A stretch of 64,000 nt of DNA. It comes from Novosphingobium sp. BW1 (GTDB taxonomy: Bacteria; Pseudomonadota; Alphaproteobacteria; Sphingomonadales; Sphingomonadaceae). Shown piece by piece: positions 8,477-17,053 of this stretch. A model generated the notes under the pieces. That model was given only the letters and a program-made list of their open reading frames with translations, searched no databases and was not told where the DNA came from. The position numbers were made by a program, and so were the translations under genes. The stretch's first letter is position 1; the number at the start of each line of letters is the position of its first letter. The stretch is taken from NCBI RefSeq assembly GCF_008107685.1, contig NZ_VIRF01000058.1, positions 310,001-374,000 of the forward strand, read 5' to 3'.

Positions 8477-9685
8477 TCAGACGATTTCGGAAGCCTGCTT
8501 GAGGCTCTGGTACATCGACTGGCGCAGCATGTAGGCCCGGCGCCTGTCGTCGTCGTTGCGGATGGCCTGAAGGTTGCGGCGACGCTCCTCGTGGCCGTCT
8601 TCCTTGGCCCCGTTGATCATCGACATGTTAGCCTTGGTCTGCGTCTGCGTGAAGGTGTGGGTCACCTCGCGGCGCTGACGGTCGAACAGCGATAGGTTCG
8701 CATCGGCCGCCGCCTTGCCCTTGAGCACCGGCTCGAGCTTTTCGAACAGGTTGAAGGCGTCATGGATGCCCGAGTTCATGCCGAAGCCGCCAAGCGGGTT
8801 GTTGAGGTGCGCGGCATCGCCGATCAGCATGATGCGGCCCTCGCGGAACGACTTCGCAACGCGCTGGTGCACACGGTAGAGCGTACGGTGCTCGGTCTCG
8901 ACATCTGCGCCGCGCCCGATCAGGCGCTCGAAGATAGCGTTCTTGTTTTCTTCGGAACGCAGCTGGTTCTCATCGACCAGCCCGTTGACCGGGACCAGGA
9001 CACGCCACACCGAAGGAACGCGCAGCAGGACCAGCCATTCCTTGGGATCGCTGACGTAGTTCACGTAGGCAAGGTTGGGCAGGTAGTCAGCCAGTTCCAC
9101 CTTGGTCGAGAGCGTCAGGAAGCGCTCAGGATAGGTGAAGCCATCGAATTCGATGCCCAGCCACTTGCGCACGACCGAATTCGCGCCGTCGGCACCGATC
9201 AGATAGTCTGCGCGGATGCGGTCGATGCCGGTCATGGTCTCGACCGAGAGGTCGACGCCGGTCTCGTCCTGGGCGACATGAAGCAGGCGGCTGTTGAAGC
9301 GCACGTCCGCGTTCGTATAGCCGTCCAGACCATCAGCCAGCGCGCGGCTGAGGTGATACTGCTCGCACTGGATGCGGAACGGATAGCGCGTCACGTCCGA
9401 GATCTCGGAGAGATCGAACTCGATCGCCTCACCCGAAGCGCGGTCGCGCCAATGGAACAGCGGCGCCTTGAGACCGCGCTCGAGCAGCATCGAGGTGATG
9501 CCTATCTCGTCGAGCATCTCGAGCGTCGGGGGATGGAAGGTGGAGGCGCGCAGATCCTGCGCGCAGTCCGGACCGGCCTCGATCAGGACGACGGACACGC
9601 CGGCCTTGGCCAAAAGGGTCGCCATGACGGTGCCGACAGGACCGGCGCCGGCGATTGCGACTTCGCAACGCTCAACAGCTGACAT
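8477..9685 (-). CDS. FAD-dependent aromatic hydroxylase (group A flavoprotein monooxygenase)
   Basis: A 402-residue protein of the p-hydroxybenzoate hydroxylase/UbiH-like fold. The start at 9685 places the dinucleotide-binding GAGPVG at residues 13-18. The DG motif is in LIGADGANSVVRKWLG near 160-175, and the GD motif with FAD contact is in LIGDAAHLNNPLGGFGMNSG near 280-300. These enzymes use NAD(P)H and O2 to hydroxylate phenols. There is no C-terminal thioredoxin-like extension. It is a single-gene unit with its own terminator, downstream of the hydrolase at 9797 with a 111-base gap that contains an exact operator-like repeat (site D). The substrate cannot be read from the sequence. Confidence 0.85.
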   Translation of the reverse strand: MSAVERCEVAIAGAGPVGTVMATLLAKAGVSVVLIEAGPDCAQDLRASTFHPPTLEMLDEIGITSMLLERGLKAPLFHWRDRASGEAIEFDLSEISDVTRYPFRIQCEQYHLSRALADGLDGYTNADVRFNSRLLHVAQDETGVDLSVETMTGIDRIRADYLIGADGANSVVRKWLGIEFDGFTYPERFLTLSTKVELADYLPNLAYVNYVSDPKEWLVLLRVPSVWRVLVPVNGLVDENQLRSEENKNAIFERLIGRGADVETEHRTLYRVHQRVAKSFREGRIMLIGDAAHLNNPLGGFGMNSGIHDAFNLFEKLEPVLKGKAAADANLSLFDRQRREVTHTFTQTQTKANMSMINGAKEDGHEERRRNLQAIRNDDDRRRAYMLRQSMYQSLKQASEIV

Positions 9686-9763
9686 TATAAGAGAAAACTC
9701 CAAAGTACGTGGCACCCGGCCTATGGCGTGACTACGCACCATGCTGGACCAGTGCGGATTGTA

Positions 9764-9776
9764 TCCGACGCTCGGA
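9764..9776. promoter_or_regulatory. candidate operator, site D (exact TCCG-N5-CGGA)
   Basis: TCCGacgctCGGA, an exact match to the shared repeat, 79 bases upstream of the FAD hydroxylase start. Confidence 0.5.
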
Positions 9777-9796
9777 ACTGAGCGCGCGGGTGCCGA

Positions 9797-10825
9797 TCAG
9801 GCGGTGGGGCCGGCCTCCTGTGCCGTATCCTCAGGCTCGGGCTCCGCTTTGCGCTGGGCCGATGCCGTCTCGAGCCAGGCTTTGAGATCGCCGCCGAACT
9901 TCTCCGGGTTTTCCCACATGGGGAAGTGACCGAGGTCCGGGTATTCGATCATCTTCACCTTGGTGTTGGTGAAGCGGTCGACAGAGGCGTTGGCCCCTTG
10001 CGAAATCACGTCGTCGTAGGTGCACCACTGGATGAGCACGGGCACGGTCACTGCTTCGGCAACAGCGCCCACATCCTGCGTCTGGAACAGCTTGACGTTG
10101 GCCTGGATATACTGGGCCTGCCGCGCGAGCGCGCCGGGCCGGTTATTCATGTCATAGATCTGGTCGACCATGCGCTCGGTCGGCTCGAAACCGGGCGGCG
10201 TCGTGTCTTCGAGCATAAGGCGCCAGAATGCGTGGGAGCGCCAGTTGGGAAGCACCGCATTGTGGAACTGGAGCATCCACTTGAGACGCCAGTCGACCTT
10301 GCGGGTCTGGCTGGGACGCTCGAGCGGAAGGATCGAAAAGGCCATGGCCGTGGTGTGGCCAGGATAGGCGCGGTTGAATTCGAGCCCGACGTTGGCGCCG
10401 TTCGACGTCGCCACGACCGCGAACTTGTCATGCCCCAGCTGCTTCATCAGCTTGTCCATGAGTTCGGCCGAACGGGGTGTCGAATATACACCGCTCGGGT
10501 CGACCCCGGTCATCCCGTAAGGCGACCAGTCGAAGCGCACGACGCGGAAGCTCTGTGCCAATATCGGCGCAACATCGTCCCACTCGTGCAGATTCACGAT
10601 CGAACCGTGCAGGAGGACGACGACCGGGGCATCCGCGGGGCCTTCCTCGCGTACGTGCATGCGCACGCCGTCAACCTCTACAAAGCGCGAGGGGCCATCG
10701 ACCCACTTTGCCTCGAGCTCGGCCGGATCGGGTTCACCCGCCCCCATGCGAAGGGCAGCGACGCTGCCCCCCGCAAGGAGTGCGGCCGCGCCGAGCGCGC
10801 CGAAGATCAGGCGTCCCGTCTTCAC
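9797..10825 (-). CDS. membrane-anchored or exported alpha/beta hydrolase
   Basis: A 342-residue alpha/beta hydrolase with an N-terminal hydrophobic segment (residues 7-26) that is a signal anchor or signal peptide. The fold landmarks are LLHGSIVNLHEW (oxyanion loop), RFDWSPYGMTG, the nucleophile elbow ATSNGAN with Ser, an Asp in the TYDDV strand end and the catalytic His in PDLGHFPMWE. Gly at the first elbow position is replaced by Ala, which is tolerated in some esterases. It is a paralogue of the proteins at 23097 and 24101. The C-terminal tail is rich in Glu/Pro. The start codon overlaps the stop of the DszA-like gene (ATGA), so it is translationally coupled as the last gene of a four-gene operon. 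Confidence 0.85.
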   Translation of the reverse strand: MKTGRLIFGALGAAALLAGGSVAALRMGAGEPDPAELEAKWVDGPSRFVEVDGVRMHVREEGPADAPVVVLLHGSIVNLHEWDDVAPILAQSFRVVRFDWSPYGMTGVDPSGVYSTPRSAELMDKLMKQLGHDKFAVVATSNGANVGLEFNRAYPGHTTAMAFSILPLERPSQTRKVDWRLKWMLQFHNAVLPNWRSHAFWRLMLEDTTPPGFEPTERMVDQIYDMNNRPGALARQAQYIQANVKLFQTQDVGAVAEAVTVPVLIQWCTYDDVISQGANASVDRFTNTKVKMIEYPDLGHFPMWENPEKFGGDLKAWLETASAQRKAEPEPEDTAQEAGPTA

Positions 10826-12048
10826 GCTTCGGTCCGTTCGTAGGCCGGAAGGCCCAGCGTCGAGCGCAGCGTGGTGCCCGGGTACTCGGTGCGGTAGCGG
10901 CCTTTCTGCTGAAGGATCGGAATGACGCCCTCGACGAAGTCCTCAAGGCCGCCCGGCATGTAGCTAGGCTGCAGTGTGAAGCCATCGCACGCACCGGCAT
11001 CGCGCCATTCGATCATCATGTCGGCCATCTGCTCGGGCGTGCCGATGAAGACGTTGTGGCCCCGCGGGTTCAGCATGAAGTTCATCGCGAAGTCGCGAAG
11101 GCTCGTGCCTTTCTCACCGGCGGGCGTGACCATGCGGCCCACGTCGGCGGTGGGAAGCAGGGTCTTTTCCAGGATCGCTTCGACCGGCAGCTTGGCGTTG
11201 GGATCGAACGAAGTGAGGTCGCAGCACAGCGATTCCGAGAGGTATTCGATGGCCAGCTCAACGCTTGCCATGTCCATGATCGCCTTGTGGTTCGCCCTGG
11301 CCTCTGCCTCGGTGCCACCAAGGACGCAGGACAGACCCGGCATGACGCGCGTCCCATCGGGGTTGCGGCCCACGCCCGAAATGCGGCTGCGCATGTCGTT
11401 GCGGAAGTCGATACCCGCCTCGATCGAGGGCGCGGGGCAGAAAATGGCCTCGGCCGTACGTGCGGCGAACTCGCGGCCCGCGGGCGACTGACCGGCCTGG
11501 ACGAGGACCGGACGGCCCTGGTTGAGGTGCGGTCCGGCACGGTCCATGGCGGCCCACAGTTCGCAGGCCTTGTCGACAACGTCAGCGGCGTTGCTGTAAC
11601 GCGTTTCCTTGGGCGGCATCTCGTCGAGACCAAAGTTGCCGGCCGTATCGGGGTGGACCGAGGTCACGATGTTCCAACCTGCACGACCGCCGGTGATACG
11701 CTCCATAGTGCCGAAGCGTTCCGCCAGCATCTCGGGCGTGTTGAAGGTGGTCGAGATGGTCGCGACCAGACCAACGTGGTCGGTCACCGCAGCCATCGCG
11801 GTCAGCAGCGTCATCGGGTCGAGCGTGGGCATCGCCATGCGCTCGGGCGTGCGCCCGCCTGCACCGCGCGACTGCAGCTGGTCACCGAAGACGATGGCGT
11901 CGAAGCGGCCCTTTTCGGCCAGCCTTGCGACGTAGCTGTAGTAGTCCATCGAGAACACGCCTTCGGGGCGCGCACGCTCGTGCATCCAACCGGTTGGGTA
12001 GAAGCCGATGCCCTGAAGGAACGCCCAGAGGTGGATTTGCTTGCTCAT
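10822..12048 (-). CDS. LLM-class monooxygenase, NtaA/SnaA/DszA family
   Basis: A 408-residue flavin-dependent monooxygenase. The N-terminus LWAFLQGIGFYPTGW and the blocks ERFGTMERITGGRAGWNIVTS and NPRGHNVFIGTPEQMADMM fit the nitrilotriacetate monooxygenase / dibenzothiophene-sulfone monooxygenase branch. Members oxygenate C-N or C-S adjacent positions, or open rings, with FMNH2 supplied by another protein. The start overlaps the preceding LLM stop codon (TAATG) and the end overlaps the hydrolase start, so expression is tightly coupled. Whether it pairs with the shorter LLM protein upstream, as the two luciferase subunits do, is an open possibility. Confidence 0.88.
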   Translation of the reverse strand: MSKQIHLWAFLQGIGFYPTGWMHERARPEGVFSMDYYSYVARLAEKGRFDAIVFGDQLQSRGAGGRTPERMAMPTLDPMTLLTAMAAVTDHVGLVATISTTFNTPEMLAERFGTMERITGGRAGWNIVTSVHPDTAGNFGLDEMPPKETRYSNAADVVDKACELWAAMDRAGPHLNQGRPVLVQAGQSPAGREFAARTAEAIFCPAPSIEAGIDFRNDMRSRISGVGRNPDGTRVMPGLSCVLGGTEAEARANHKAIMDMASVELAIEYLSESLCCDLTSFDPNAKLPVEAILEKTLLPTADVGRMVTPAGEKGTSLRDFAMNFMLNPRGHNVFIGTPEQMADMMIEWRDAGACDGFTLQPSYMPGGLEDFVEGVIPILQQKGRYRTEYPGTTLRSTLGLPAYERTEA

Positions 12049-12896
12049 TATGCGATCTCCGGGATCTTGGCGCCGTCAGGCTGGTTCGAGGCAGTGGACG
12101 CAAGCGGCAGGCCGAGGCGCGCGCGCAGGTCGCCCTCACCGCCCGGATTGGCGGCGACCTGCTCAGCGAAGAGCGCGGCCAGCTTGGGCAGCTCGGCAAG
12201 CGGATCCGACAGGCTCATGTGCACGCCCTCGATCTTGCCGTCAGCGAAGAGTGCAGCGACGTCCTCGACCTTGGTGTCGAGCGTGACCTTGAGCAGGCTC
12301 TTGGTCGCACCGGCGTCGGCCGTCGCCTCGGAGACAAGCGCGATGTCGGCGTCCTTGATCGCGATCGGCGCAGCATCGTCCAGCACCAGCACGGGCTGGC
12401 CGAGCAGCGGACGCATCGCGTTGACGGGACCGGTCACCTTGAAGAAGGGACCTTCATAGTTAGAGGCCTTGACCTTGCTGGCATCGAGGTAACGACCCGA
12501 AGCCTTATCGAGGATCAGCGTGTCACTGCCCCAACCGTCCCACAGCGAGCGCGCCGCGCCCACCATGTCCTCGGCGGTGCCTTCTGCGGCACCTTCGGGA
12601 ATGACCGACCAGCCCGTGCGGCCGCCGCTCAGGAAGTCGACCGCCGAGAGCGCGCGGGCCACGTGGAAGGGGTGCGCGTTCGAAGCAGGCACGGTCGCGA
12701 CGAGGCCGACGCGCTGCGAACGCGGCGCGGCCCAGGCGACGAGGACCTGCGCGTCGAACGGGCGGCCACCGGCCTCGCCGAAGAGCAACAGGTCGAGCCC
12801 TGCCTCGTCAGCCGCAGCAAGATACGTGGCGGCCGTTTCAGGAACGGCCAGTTCCGGATCCGCAATCGCGGCGGACAAGATGAAAGGTCTGGTCAT
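12048..12896 (-). CDS. short LLM-class monooxygenase-like protein
   Basis: A 282-residue luciferase-like protein, shorter than the usual 330-450. The start at 12896 overlaps the M24 gene stop (ATGA). Residues 1-110 hold a recognisable barrel half, with SAVDFLSGGRTGWSVIPEG as the family's flavin-site block. The second half is compressed and less conserved, and the usual substrate-lid insertion appears reduced. It could be a non-catalytic or accessory partner of the DszA-like enzyme that follows with a one-base overlap, or an independent oxygenase. Four-gene operon with M24, DszA-like and hydrolase genes. Confidence 0.75.
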   Translation of the reverse strand: MTRPFILSAAIADPELAVPETAATYLAAADEAGLDLLLFGEAGGRPFDAQVLVAWAAPRSQRVGLVATVPASNAHPFHVARALSAVDFLSGGRTGWSVIPEGAAEGTAEDMVGAARSLWDGWGSDTLILDKASGRYLDASKVKASNYEGPFFKVTGPVNAMRPLLGQPVLVLDDAAPIAIKDADIALVSEATADAGATKSLLKVTLDTKVEDVAALFADGKIEGVHMSLSDPLAELPKLAALFAEQVAANPGGEGDLRARLGLPLASTASNQPDGAKIPEIA

Positions 12897-14191
12897 ACGA
12901 CAATCACCGGTTCGTGTAAGGGATGGATGGGTTCGCAACCGTCTTCGGTGATCAGGACAAGGTCCTCGCAATGGGCCGAGCCACCGATGCCGGTGTCGAG
13001 AGTGGGGCAGTCAACCGACAGGATCATGCCGGGCTGCAGAATGATGTCGGGCTTTCGCCAGAAGCCGCCATGGACTTCGCCGGGCTCGTCGGTATGGGCC
13101 AGACCGCAGCTGTGCGGACCGAAGCCGACGAGCGCGGTATGGCCTGCCGCCTTGAGTGCCTCTTCGCCGGTTTGGACGATCTCGGAGAAGCGCATGCCTG
13201 GGCGCAGCTTTTCGCGCACGGCCTGCCACCCAAAGGCCGAAGCCCTGGCGGCCGCTTCCGCCTCGCGGGTCGGGTCCCCCACGAAGACGGTCCGCGCGAA
13301 GTCACCGTGGTAGCCCATGAACTGGCTGACGCCGTCGATCATGAGGGTCTGGCCGTCGGCAATGGTCGCGCGCGAGAGGTCGGACGAAACACGGTCGACG
13401 TTGAGGAATACCGCCCCGTTGCCCCGCTTGGCGGCCTCGAGACGGAACAGCGCCATGAGTTCGTGATGAACCGCGCCCGCACGGACGGCCTGCCCGACAG
13501 CGTTCAGCGCATCGACGTTGGCCTTCGCAGCGCGCGCCATCAAAGCCTGTTCGAGCGGCGACTTGATGAGGCGGATCTCGCGCAGGATGTTGTCGGCTTG
13601 GACCAGGGCGCCCGGGTGGTCGTGGCGCGCGGCAACTTCGGCAATAACGCTGTGGTCGAAGCCGACACGGCCCTGCCACAGGCCCATTCCCCGCATCGCG
13701 GCAACGATCGCCGCGCCCGCGTCGCCGGCGGCGGTGTTGGCGCCGGCCTCACGCTCGGACGTACGTGCACGATGGTCTTCGACCTGAGTGAGCGGGGCGC
13801 TTTCGCGCTGCGGAAGGACGGGACCAGGCGGGACGACCGAAAGAGTTTCATCGCCCTCGTCGCCCAGCGTGGTATAAAGCCAGCAGTGCACGTCGCTGCG
13901 GTCGCGCCCGTCAGCCCAGGTGTAATGGTGGAGGAAGCGACTGGTGACCAGACCGAATTCCTCGGGCTTCGCACGGGTAATCACCGCGAACGTGCCCGGC
14001 GGCTGCGCCATGCGGGTACGACCGATCTGGGGCCAGTGGCCAAGGGCGTGGAAGACGTTGACCGGCTCGCCCAAGACCAAGCCTTCCAGGTCGTGACGCT
14101 CCATGATCTCCACGGCGCGCGCCATGTTCATCGGGCCGGACTTCTCGAGCCAGGCAAGAAGTTCGGCGTCTGTATATGTTGGTATCGCCAT
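12893..14191 (-). CDS. M24 (Xaa-Pro aminopeptidase/creatinase) family protein
   Basis: A 432-residue pita-bread-fold protein and first gene of the four-gene operon. The C-terminal catalytic half contains MIDGVSQFMGYHGDFART with two of the usual metal-binding Asp residues, GPHSCGLAHTDEPG with the metal/proton His residues, and AHCEDLVLITEDG with the last Glu. The fourth ligand position, normally Glu in an EPG motif, reads SVDCP here, so Asp replaces Glu. A Gly/Ala-rich insertion lies near residues 145-165. Family members cleave X-Pro bonds or, as in creatinase, hydrolyse small C-N compounds without metal. Being coupled to two flavin monooxygenases, a small-molecule C-N hydrolase is more likely than a peptidase (inference). 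Confidence 0.8.
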   Translation of the reverse strand: MAIPTYTDAELLAWLEKSGPMNMARAVEIMERHDLEGLVLGEPVNVFHALGHWPQIGRTRMAQPPGTFAVITRAKPEEFGLVTSRFLHHYTWADGRDRSDVHCWLYTTLGDEGDETLSVVPPGPVLPQRESAPLTQVEDHRARTSEREAGANTAAGDAGAAIVAAMRGMGLWQGRVGFDHSVIAEVAARHDHPGALVQADNILREIRLIKSPLEQALMARAAKANVDALNAVGQAVRAGAVHHELMALFRLEAAKRGNGAVFLNVDRVSSDLSRATIADGQTLMIDGVSQFMGYHGDFARTVFVGDPTREAEAAARASAFGWQAVREKLRPGMRFSEIVQTGEEALKAAGHTALVGFGPHSCGLAHTDEPGEVHGGFWRKPDIILQPGMILSVDCPTLDTGIGGSAHCEDLVLITEDGCEPIHPLHEPVIVV

Positions 14192-14245
14192 GACCCAAGC
14201 ATGCCTATTGACCCCCCTTGCCGTACCCCTGTTCGGATGATCTTG

Positions 14246-14258
14246 TCCGCCTGCCGGT
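14246..14258. promoter_or_regulatory. candidate operator, site E (TCCG-N5-CGGT)
   Basis: TCCGcctgcCGGT, one mismatch, in the 120-base divergent gap between the M24 gene and the hydrolase at 14312. Confidence 0.4.
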
Positions 14259-14311
14259 TATTGCGCCCCAGATGGGCTCGGCTTTGATCGCACCGAGGAT
14301 AGGCTTTGATC

Positions 14312-15196
14312 ATGACACATACGCCCCCTGCTTCGGAAAGCACGCCTGCCACCGAAATCGAACGCGCATTCGTGCGCCTCGAGGAAGGCCAGCTCCACTT
14401 GCGCCGCCTGCCCGCCGCACGCGCGGGCGAAGTGCCGGTCCTGCTGCTCCACGCCTCGCCCGCATCGTCCTGGTTCATGCAGGATCTGATGCATGCGCTG
14501 CGCAAAGCCGGTTGTCTTGGCGAGATCATCGCGCCCGACACCCTGGGTAACGGCGACAGCGTCGCGCCCACCCCCGAAGAGCCCGATATCGCCTATTTCG
14601 CAGGCTCCATGGAGCGCCTGTGCGCGGCTCTTGGCTACGAAAAGGTTGATGCCTACGGCACCCACACCGGCGCGCGCATCGCCTGCGAACTGGCCGCGGC
14701 CTACCCAGCCCGGGTGCGCAAGCTCGTTCTTGACGGCATCACCGAGTACCCCGACGACCTGCGCGAGGCAGTGATCGCCAACTACGCCCCCGTTGTCGAA
14801 CCCGACGAATACGGCCGCCACCTTATCTGGGCCTTCAACTTCTGCCGGGACCAGGCACTGTTCTTCCCGCATTTCATGAAGGAGCCGGAACGGCGCCTCG
14901 CAGTCGGCATGCCGCCGCCGCAGGTTCTGCACCGCATCACACTTGATGTTCTCAAGACGCTCGACACCTACCCAAAGCCCTACATTGCCGCGTTCCGTTA
15001 CAAGGCGTTCGAACGCATGGGCTTGGTCGCGGCGCCTACGCTCCTGCTCAAACCCGAAACCGAACTGGCGCTGCTCAACGAGTCGGTGACCAGAGCACTT
15101 GAATTGCTCGACAACGGCAAAGCCGTGTCGACGGCGGGGTCGCCCGCCGCAAAGGCCGACGCGATCGGCGCGTTCCTTGGAGAAGCGCACACATGA
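14312..15196 (+). CDS. alpha/beta hydrolase with His at the nucleophile position (GTHTG)
   Basis: A 294-residue alpha/beta-hydrolase-fold protein without a signal peptide. The ATG at 14312 follows GAGGATAGG. LLLHASPASSWFM is the oxyanion-loop strand, and the elbow at 116-120 reads G-T-H-T-G, so His118 occupies the position of the catalytic Ser. The C-terminal region also lacks the customary GH catalytic histidine (NGKAVSTAGSPAAK instead). It therefore cannot work by the classic Ser-His-Asp mechanism. Two other proteins in the island share the G-x-H-T-G elbow (19791 and 31930). The stop overlaps the next MFS start (ATGA), so both are one operon. Possible roles include a lyase, isomerase or binding protein. 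Confidence 0.8.
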   Translation: MTHTPPASESTPATEIERAFVRLEEGQLHLRRLPAARAGEVPVLLLHASPASSWFMQDLMHALRKAGCLGEIIAPDTLGNGDSVAPTPEEPDIAYFAGSMERLCAALGYEKVDAYGTHTGARIACELAAAYPARVRKLVLDGITEYPDDLREAVIANYAPVVEPDEYGRHLIWAFNFCRDQALFFPHFMKEPERRLAVGMPPPQVLHRITLDVLKTLDTYPKPYIAAFRYKAFERMGLVAAPTLLLKPETELALLNESVTRALELLDNGKAVSTAGSPAAKADAIGAFLGEAHT

Positions 15197-16599
15197 CAAC
15201 TTCTGCACCTGCACAGCAGGGCGAGACCGACCACCCCAGGCTCAGCACGAAGCTGTGCCTGGGCTTCAGCGTCGGCACCATCGGCGTGTCGATCATGCTC
15301 AACGCCGTCTCGACCTATTTCCCGCTCATGATGTCAACGGTACTGGGGCAGTCGCCCCAGATCGCGGGCTATCTCCTGATGATATCGAAACTCGCCGACG
15401 CGGTCATCGACCTTGCCGTGGGCTCGCTCTCGGACAGGGCCCGCACACGCTGGGGCCGCCGCAAGCCGTTCCTGGCCGCGGGCGCCCTCTTTTCCGTCAT
15501 CGCGTTCCTGATGCTCTTTGCCCCGCCGGTCCTGACGGACACCTGGCTTATCATCTGGATGAGCGCAGGCCTGCTCATCTACTCGCTGGCGTATTCGCTC
15601 TTCAACGTGCCCTACATGGCGCTTCCGGCCGAACTGACCGAGGGCTTCCATGAACGCACCCGCCTCATCAGCTTCCGCACCGTGTTCGTCTCCATCGGTC
15701 AATTGCTGGCGCTGGCGGGCACCGGCTGGCTGATCGAAGCTGGTGGCGGCGACCGATCCGGCTTTGCGACGATGGGCCTTGTCATGGCACTCATTATCGG
15801 CGGCGCGATGACCGCAACCGCGCTCTCGATGCCGACGCAGAAGCACAAGGAATCGAGCACCGGCACCCACCTGCCGGGCCTGAAGGAAATCCGCGCAATC
15901 GCGCGCAACCGCCCCTTCATGATGCTGCTGGGCGCCAAGGTCTTCCAGTTCCTCTCCTTTGCCTCGGTCGCCTCGACCATGGCACTCTACATGCTCAACG
16001 TTTTGGGCGTGGGCTACTCGGGCCTCATAGTCTTTGCAATCACGCAGAACATCGCGACGGCCTGCGCAATGCCGCTCTGGGTGCGTACGGGGCGCACCAT
16101 GGGCAAGCGCCAGACCTACCTCATGGGCGTCATCATCTTCTGCCTGGTGACGCTGAGCTGGCTCTTTGCAGACAATACCATCACCAACACCGGTATCATC
16201 ATTCGCGGTGCCTTTGGCGGCGTGGGTTCGGGCGCGATCATCCTCATGGCGATCTCGATGCTGGGCGACACGCAGTCCTATGACCGCCTCGTCACCGGCG
16301 AGGCCCGCGAGGGTCTTCTCGCCAGCGCCATCGCCGTCATCGAGAAAGTCAGCTACGCGCTTGGCGTCGCGGTCCTGGGCATCTTTCTGGAGGCGCTGCA
16401 CTACGTTCCGACCACTGGCGGCAAGATTGTCGAGCAGCCCGAGAGCGCCATTCTGGCCTTGACCTTGGGCTTCGCAGTGATCCCCGCGATCATGTTCGGT
16501 ATCAACGGCCTCTTCCTGTGGGCCTACGATCTGGATGAGGACAAGCTCGCGGCGGCCCGCATGGCCACTACGGAGGGCACTGGTGCGACATTGACCTGA
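15193..16599 (+). CDS. MFS transporter, GPH/MFS_2 family
   Basis: A 468-residue polytopic transporter with DAVIDLAVGSLSDRARTRWGRRKPF as the GPH signature loop near residues 65-90 and about twelve hydrophobic segments. Translationally coupled to the GTHTG hydrolase upstream and followed by a strong terminator. It is the third of four GPH-type transporters in the island, and about equally distant in appearance from the others, so they probably move different compounds rather than being recent copies. Confidence 0.88.
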   Translation: MTTSAPAQQGETDHPRLSTKLCLGFSVGTIGVSIMLNAVSTYFPLMMSTVLGQSPQIAGYLLMISKLADAVIDLAVGSLSDRARTRWGRRKPFLAAGALFSVIAFLMLFAPPVLTDTWLIIWMSAGLLIYSLAYSLFNVPYMALPAELTEGFHERTRLISFRTVFVSIGQLLALAGTGWLIEAGGGDRSGFATMGLVMALIIGGAMTATALSMPTQKHKESSTGTHLPGLKEIRAIARNRPFMMLLGAKVFQFLSFASVASTMALYMLNVLGVGYSGLIVFAITQNIATACAMPLWVRTGRTMGKRQTYLMGVIIFCLVTLSWLFADNTITNTGIIIRGAFGGVGSGAIILMAISMLGDTQSYDRLVTGEAREGLLASAIAVIEKVSYALGVAVLGIFLEALHYVPTTGGKIVEQPESAILALTLGFAVIPAIMFGINGLFLWAYDLDEDKLAAARMATTEGTGATLT

Positions 16600-16641
16600 T
16601 GGCGTGACATTTTTGCTACGCCACGCATTTTCGCATGTTCG

Positions 16642-16678
16642 GAGGCTCCCATCACCGGATGGGAGCCTCTTTTTTTGT
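16642..16678 (+). terminator. Rho-independent terminator after the MFS gene
   Basis: GAGGCTCCCATC / GATGGGAGCCTC stem with an ACCG loop and a run of seven or more T. Confidence 0.92.
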
Positions 16679-16776
16679 TTTATTTTCAATACAAAAGTAA
16701 CTTCGAACCAGTGAGGATCATTTGGCAAAGTGAAGTAGCCATATGTCCAAACTCCACGGGCAATCGCCAAAATTCA

Positions 16777-16789
16777 TCCGACAGGCGAA
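16777..16789. promoter_or_regulatory. candidate operator, site F (TCCG-N5-CGAA)
   Basis: TCCGacaggCGAA, one mismatch, about 265 bases upstream of the TonB receptor start. The five spacer bases are identical to those of exact site H. Confidence 0.4.
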
Positions 16790-17053
16790 TACTGCACCGC
16801 AGTCGTAATTTCTATTTTTCCATTGCAACCAATCCTGACGTCCGTGGACCTGCAGTGATGAGTCGTCTCAAGGGGAGCGACGAGGCAGGTACCGCAAGGC
16901 GCTGCGGATTGGTCCTGCTTGGGGGTTTGGACCATCCGCCGCACAGACCGGCGCCTTGCCCACATAACAGTTCTCCGCGTCCGAGGGCGCGCACGGCTCG
17001 AACGACCGGCGCGAAGAGGCGTGAGAGAACATACAAGCGGGGAAGAAAGTCTA

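Larger units (their letters stand above)
16600..17053. other. intergenic region upstream of the TonB receptor
   Basis: A 454-base stretch without a convincing gene. It contains the terminator of the MFS operon, an AT-rich segment around 16670-16690, operator-like site F at 16777 and a long leader to the TonB receptor. Open frames here lack codon structure or homology that I recognise. Confidence 0.6.

Noticed and set aside
10477..12459. A 660-codon open frame opposite the LLM genes
   Set aside because: Antisense shadow of two clear monooxygenase genes; Arg/Ala-rich and without a ribosome site.
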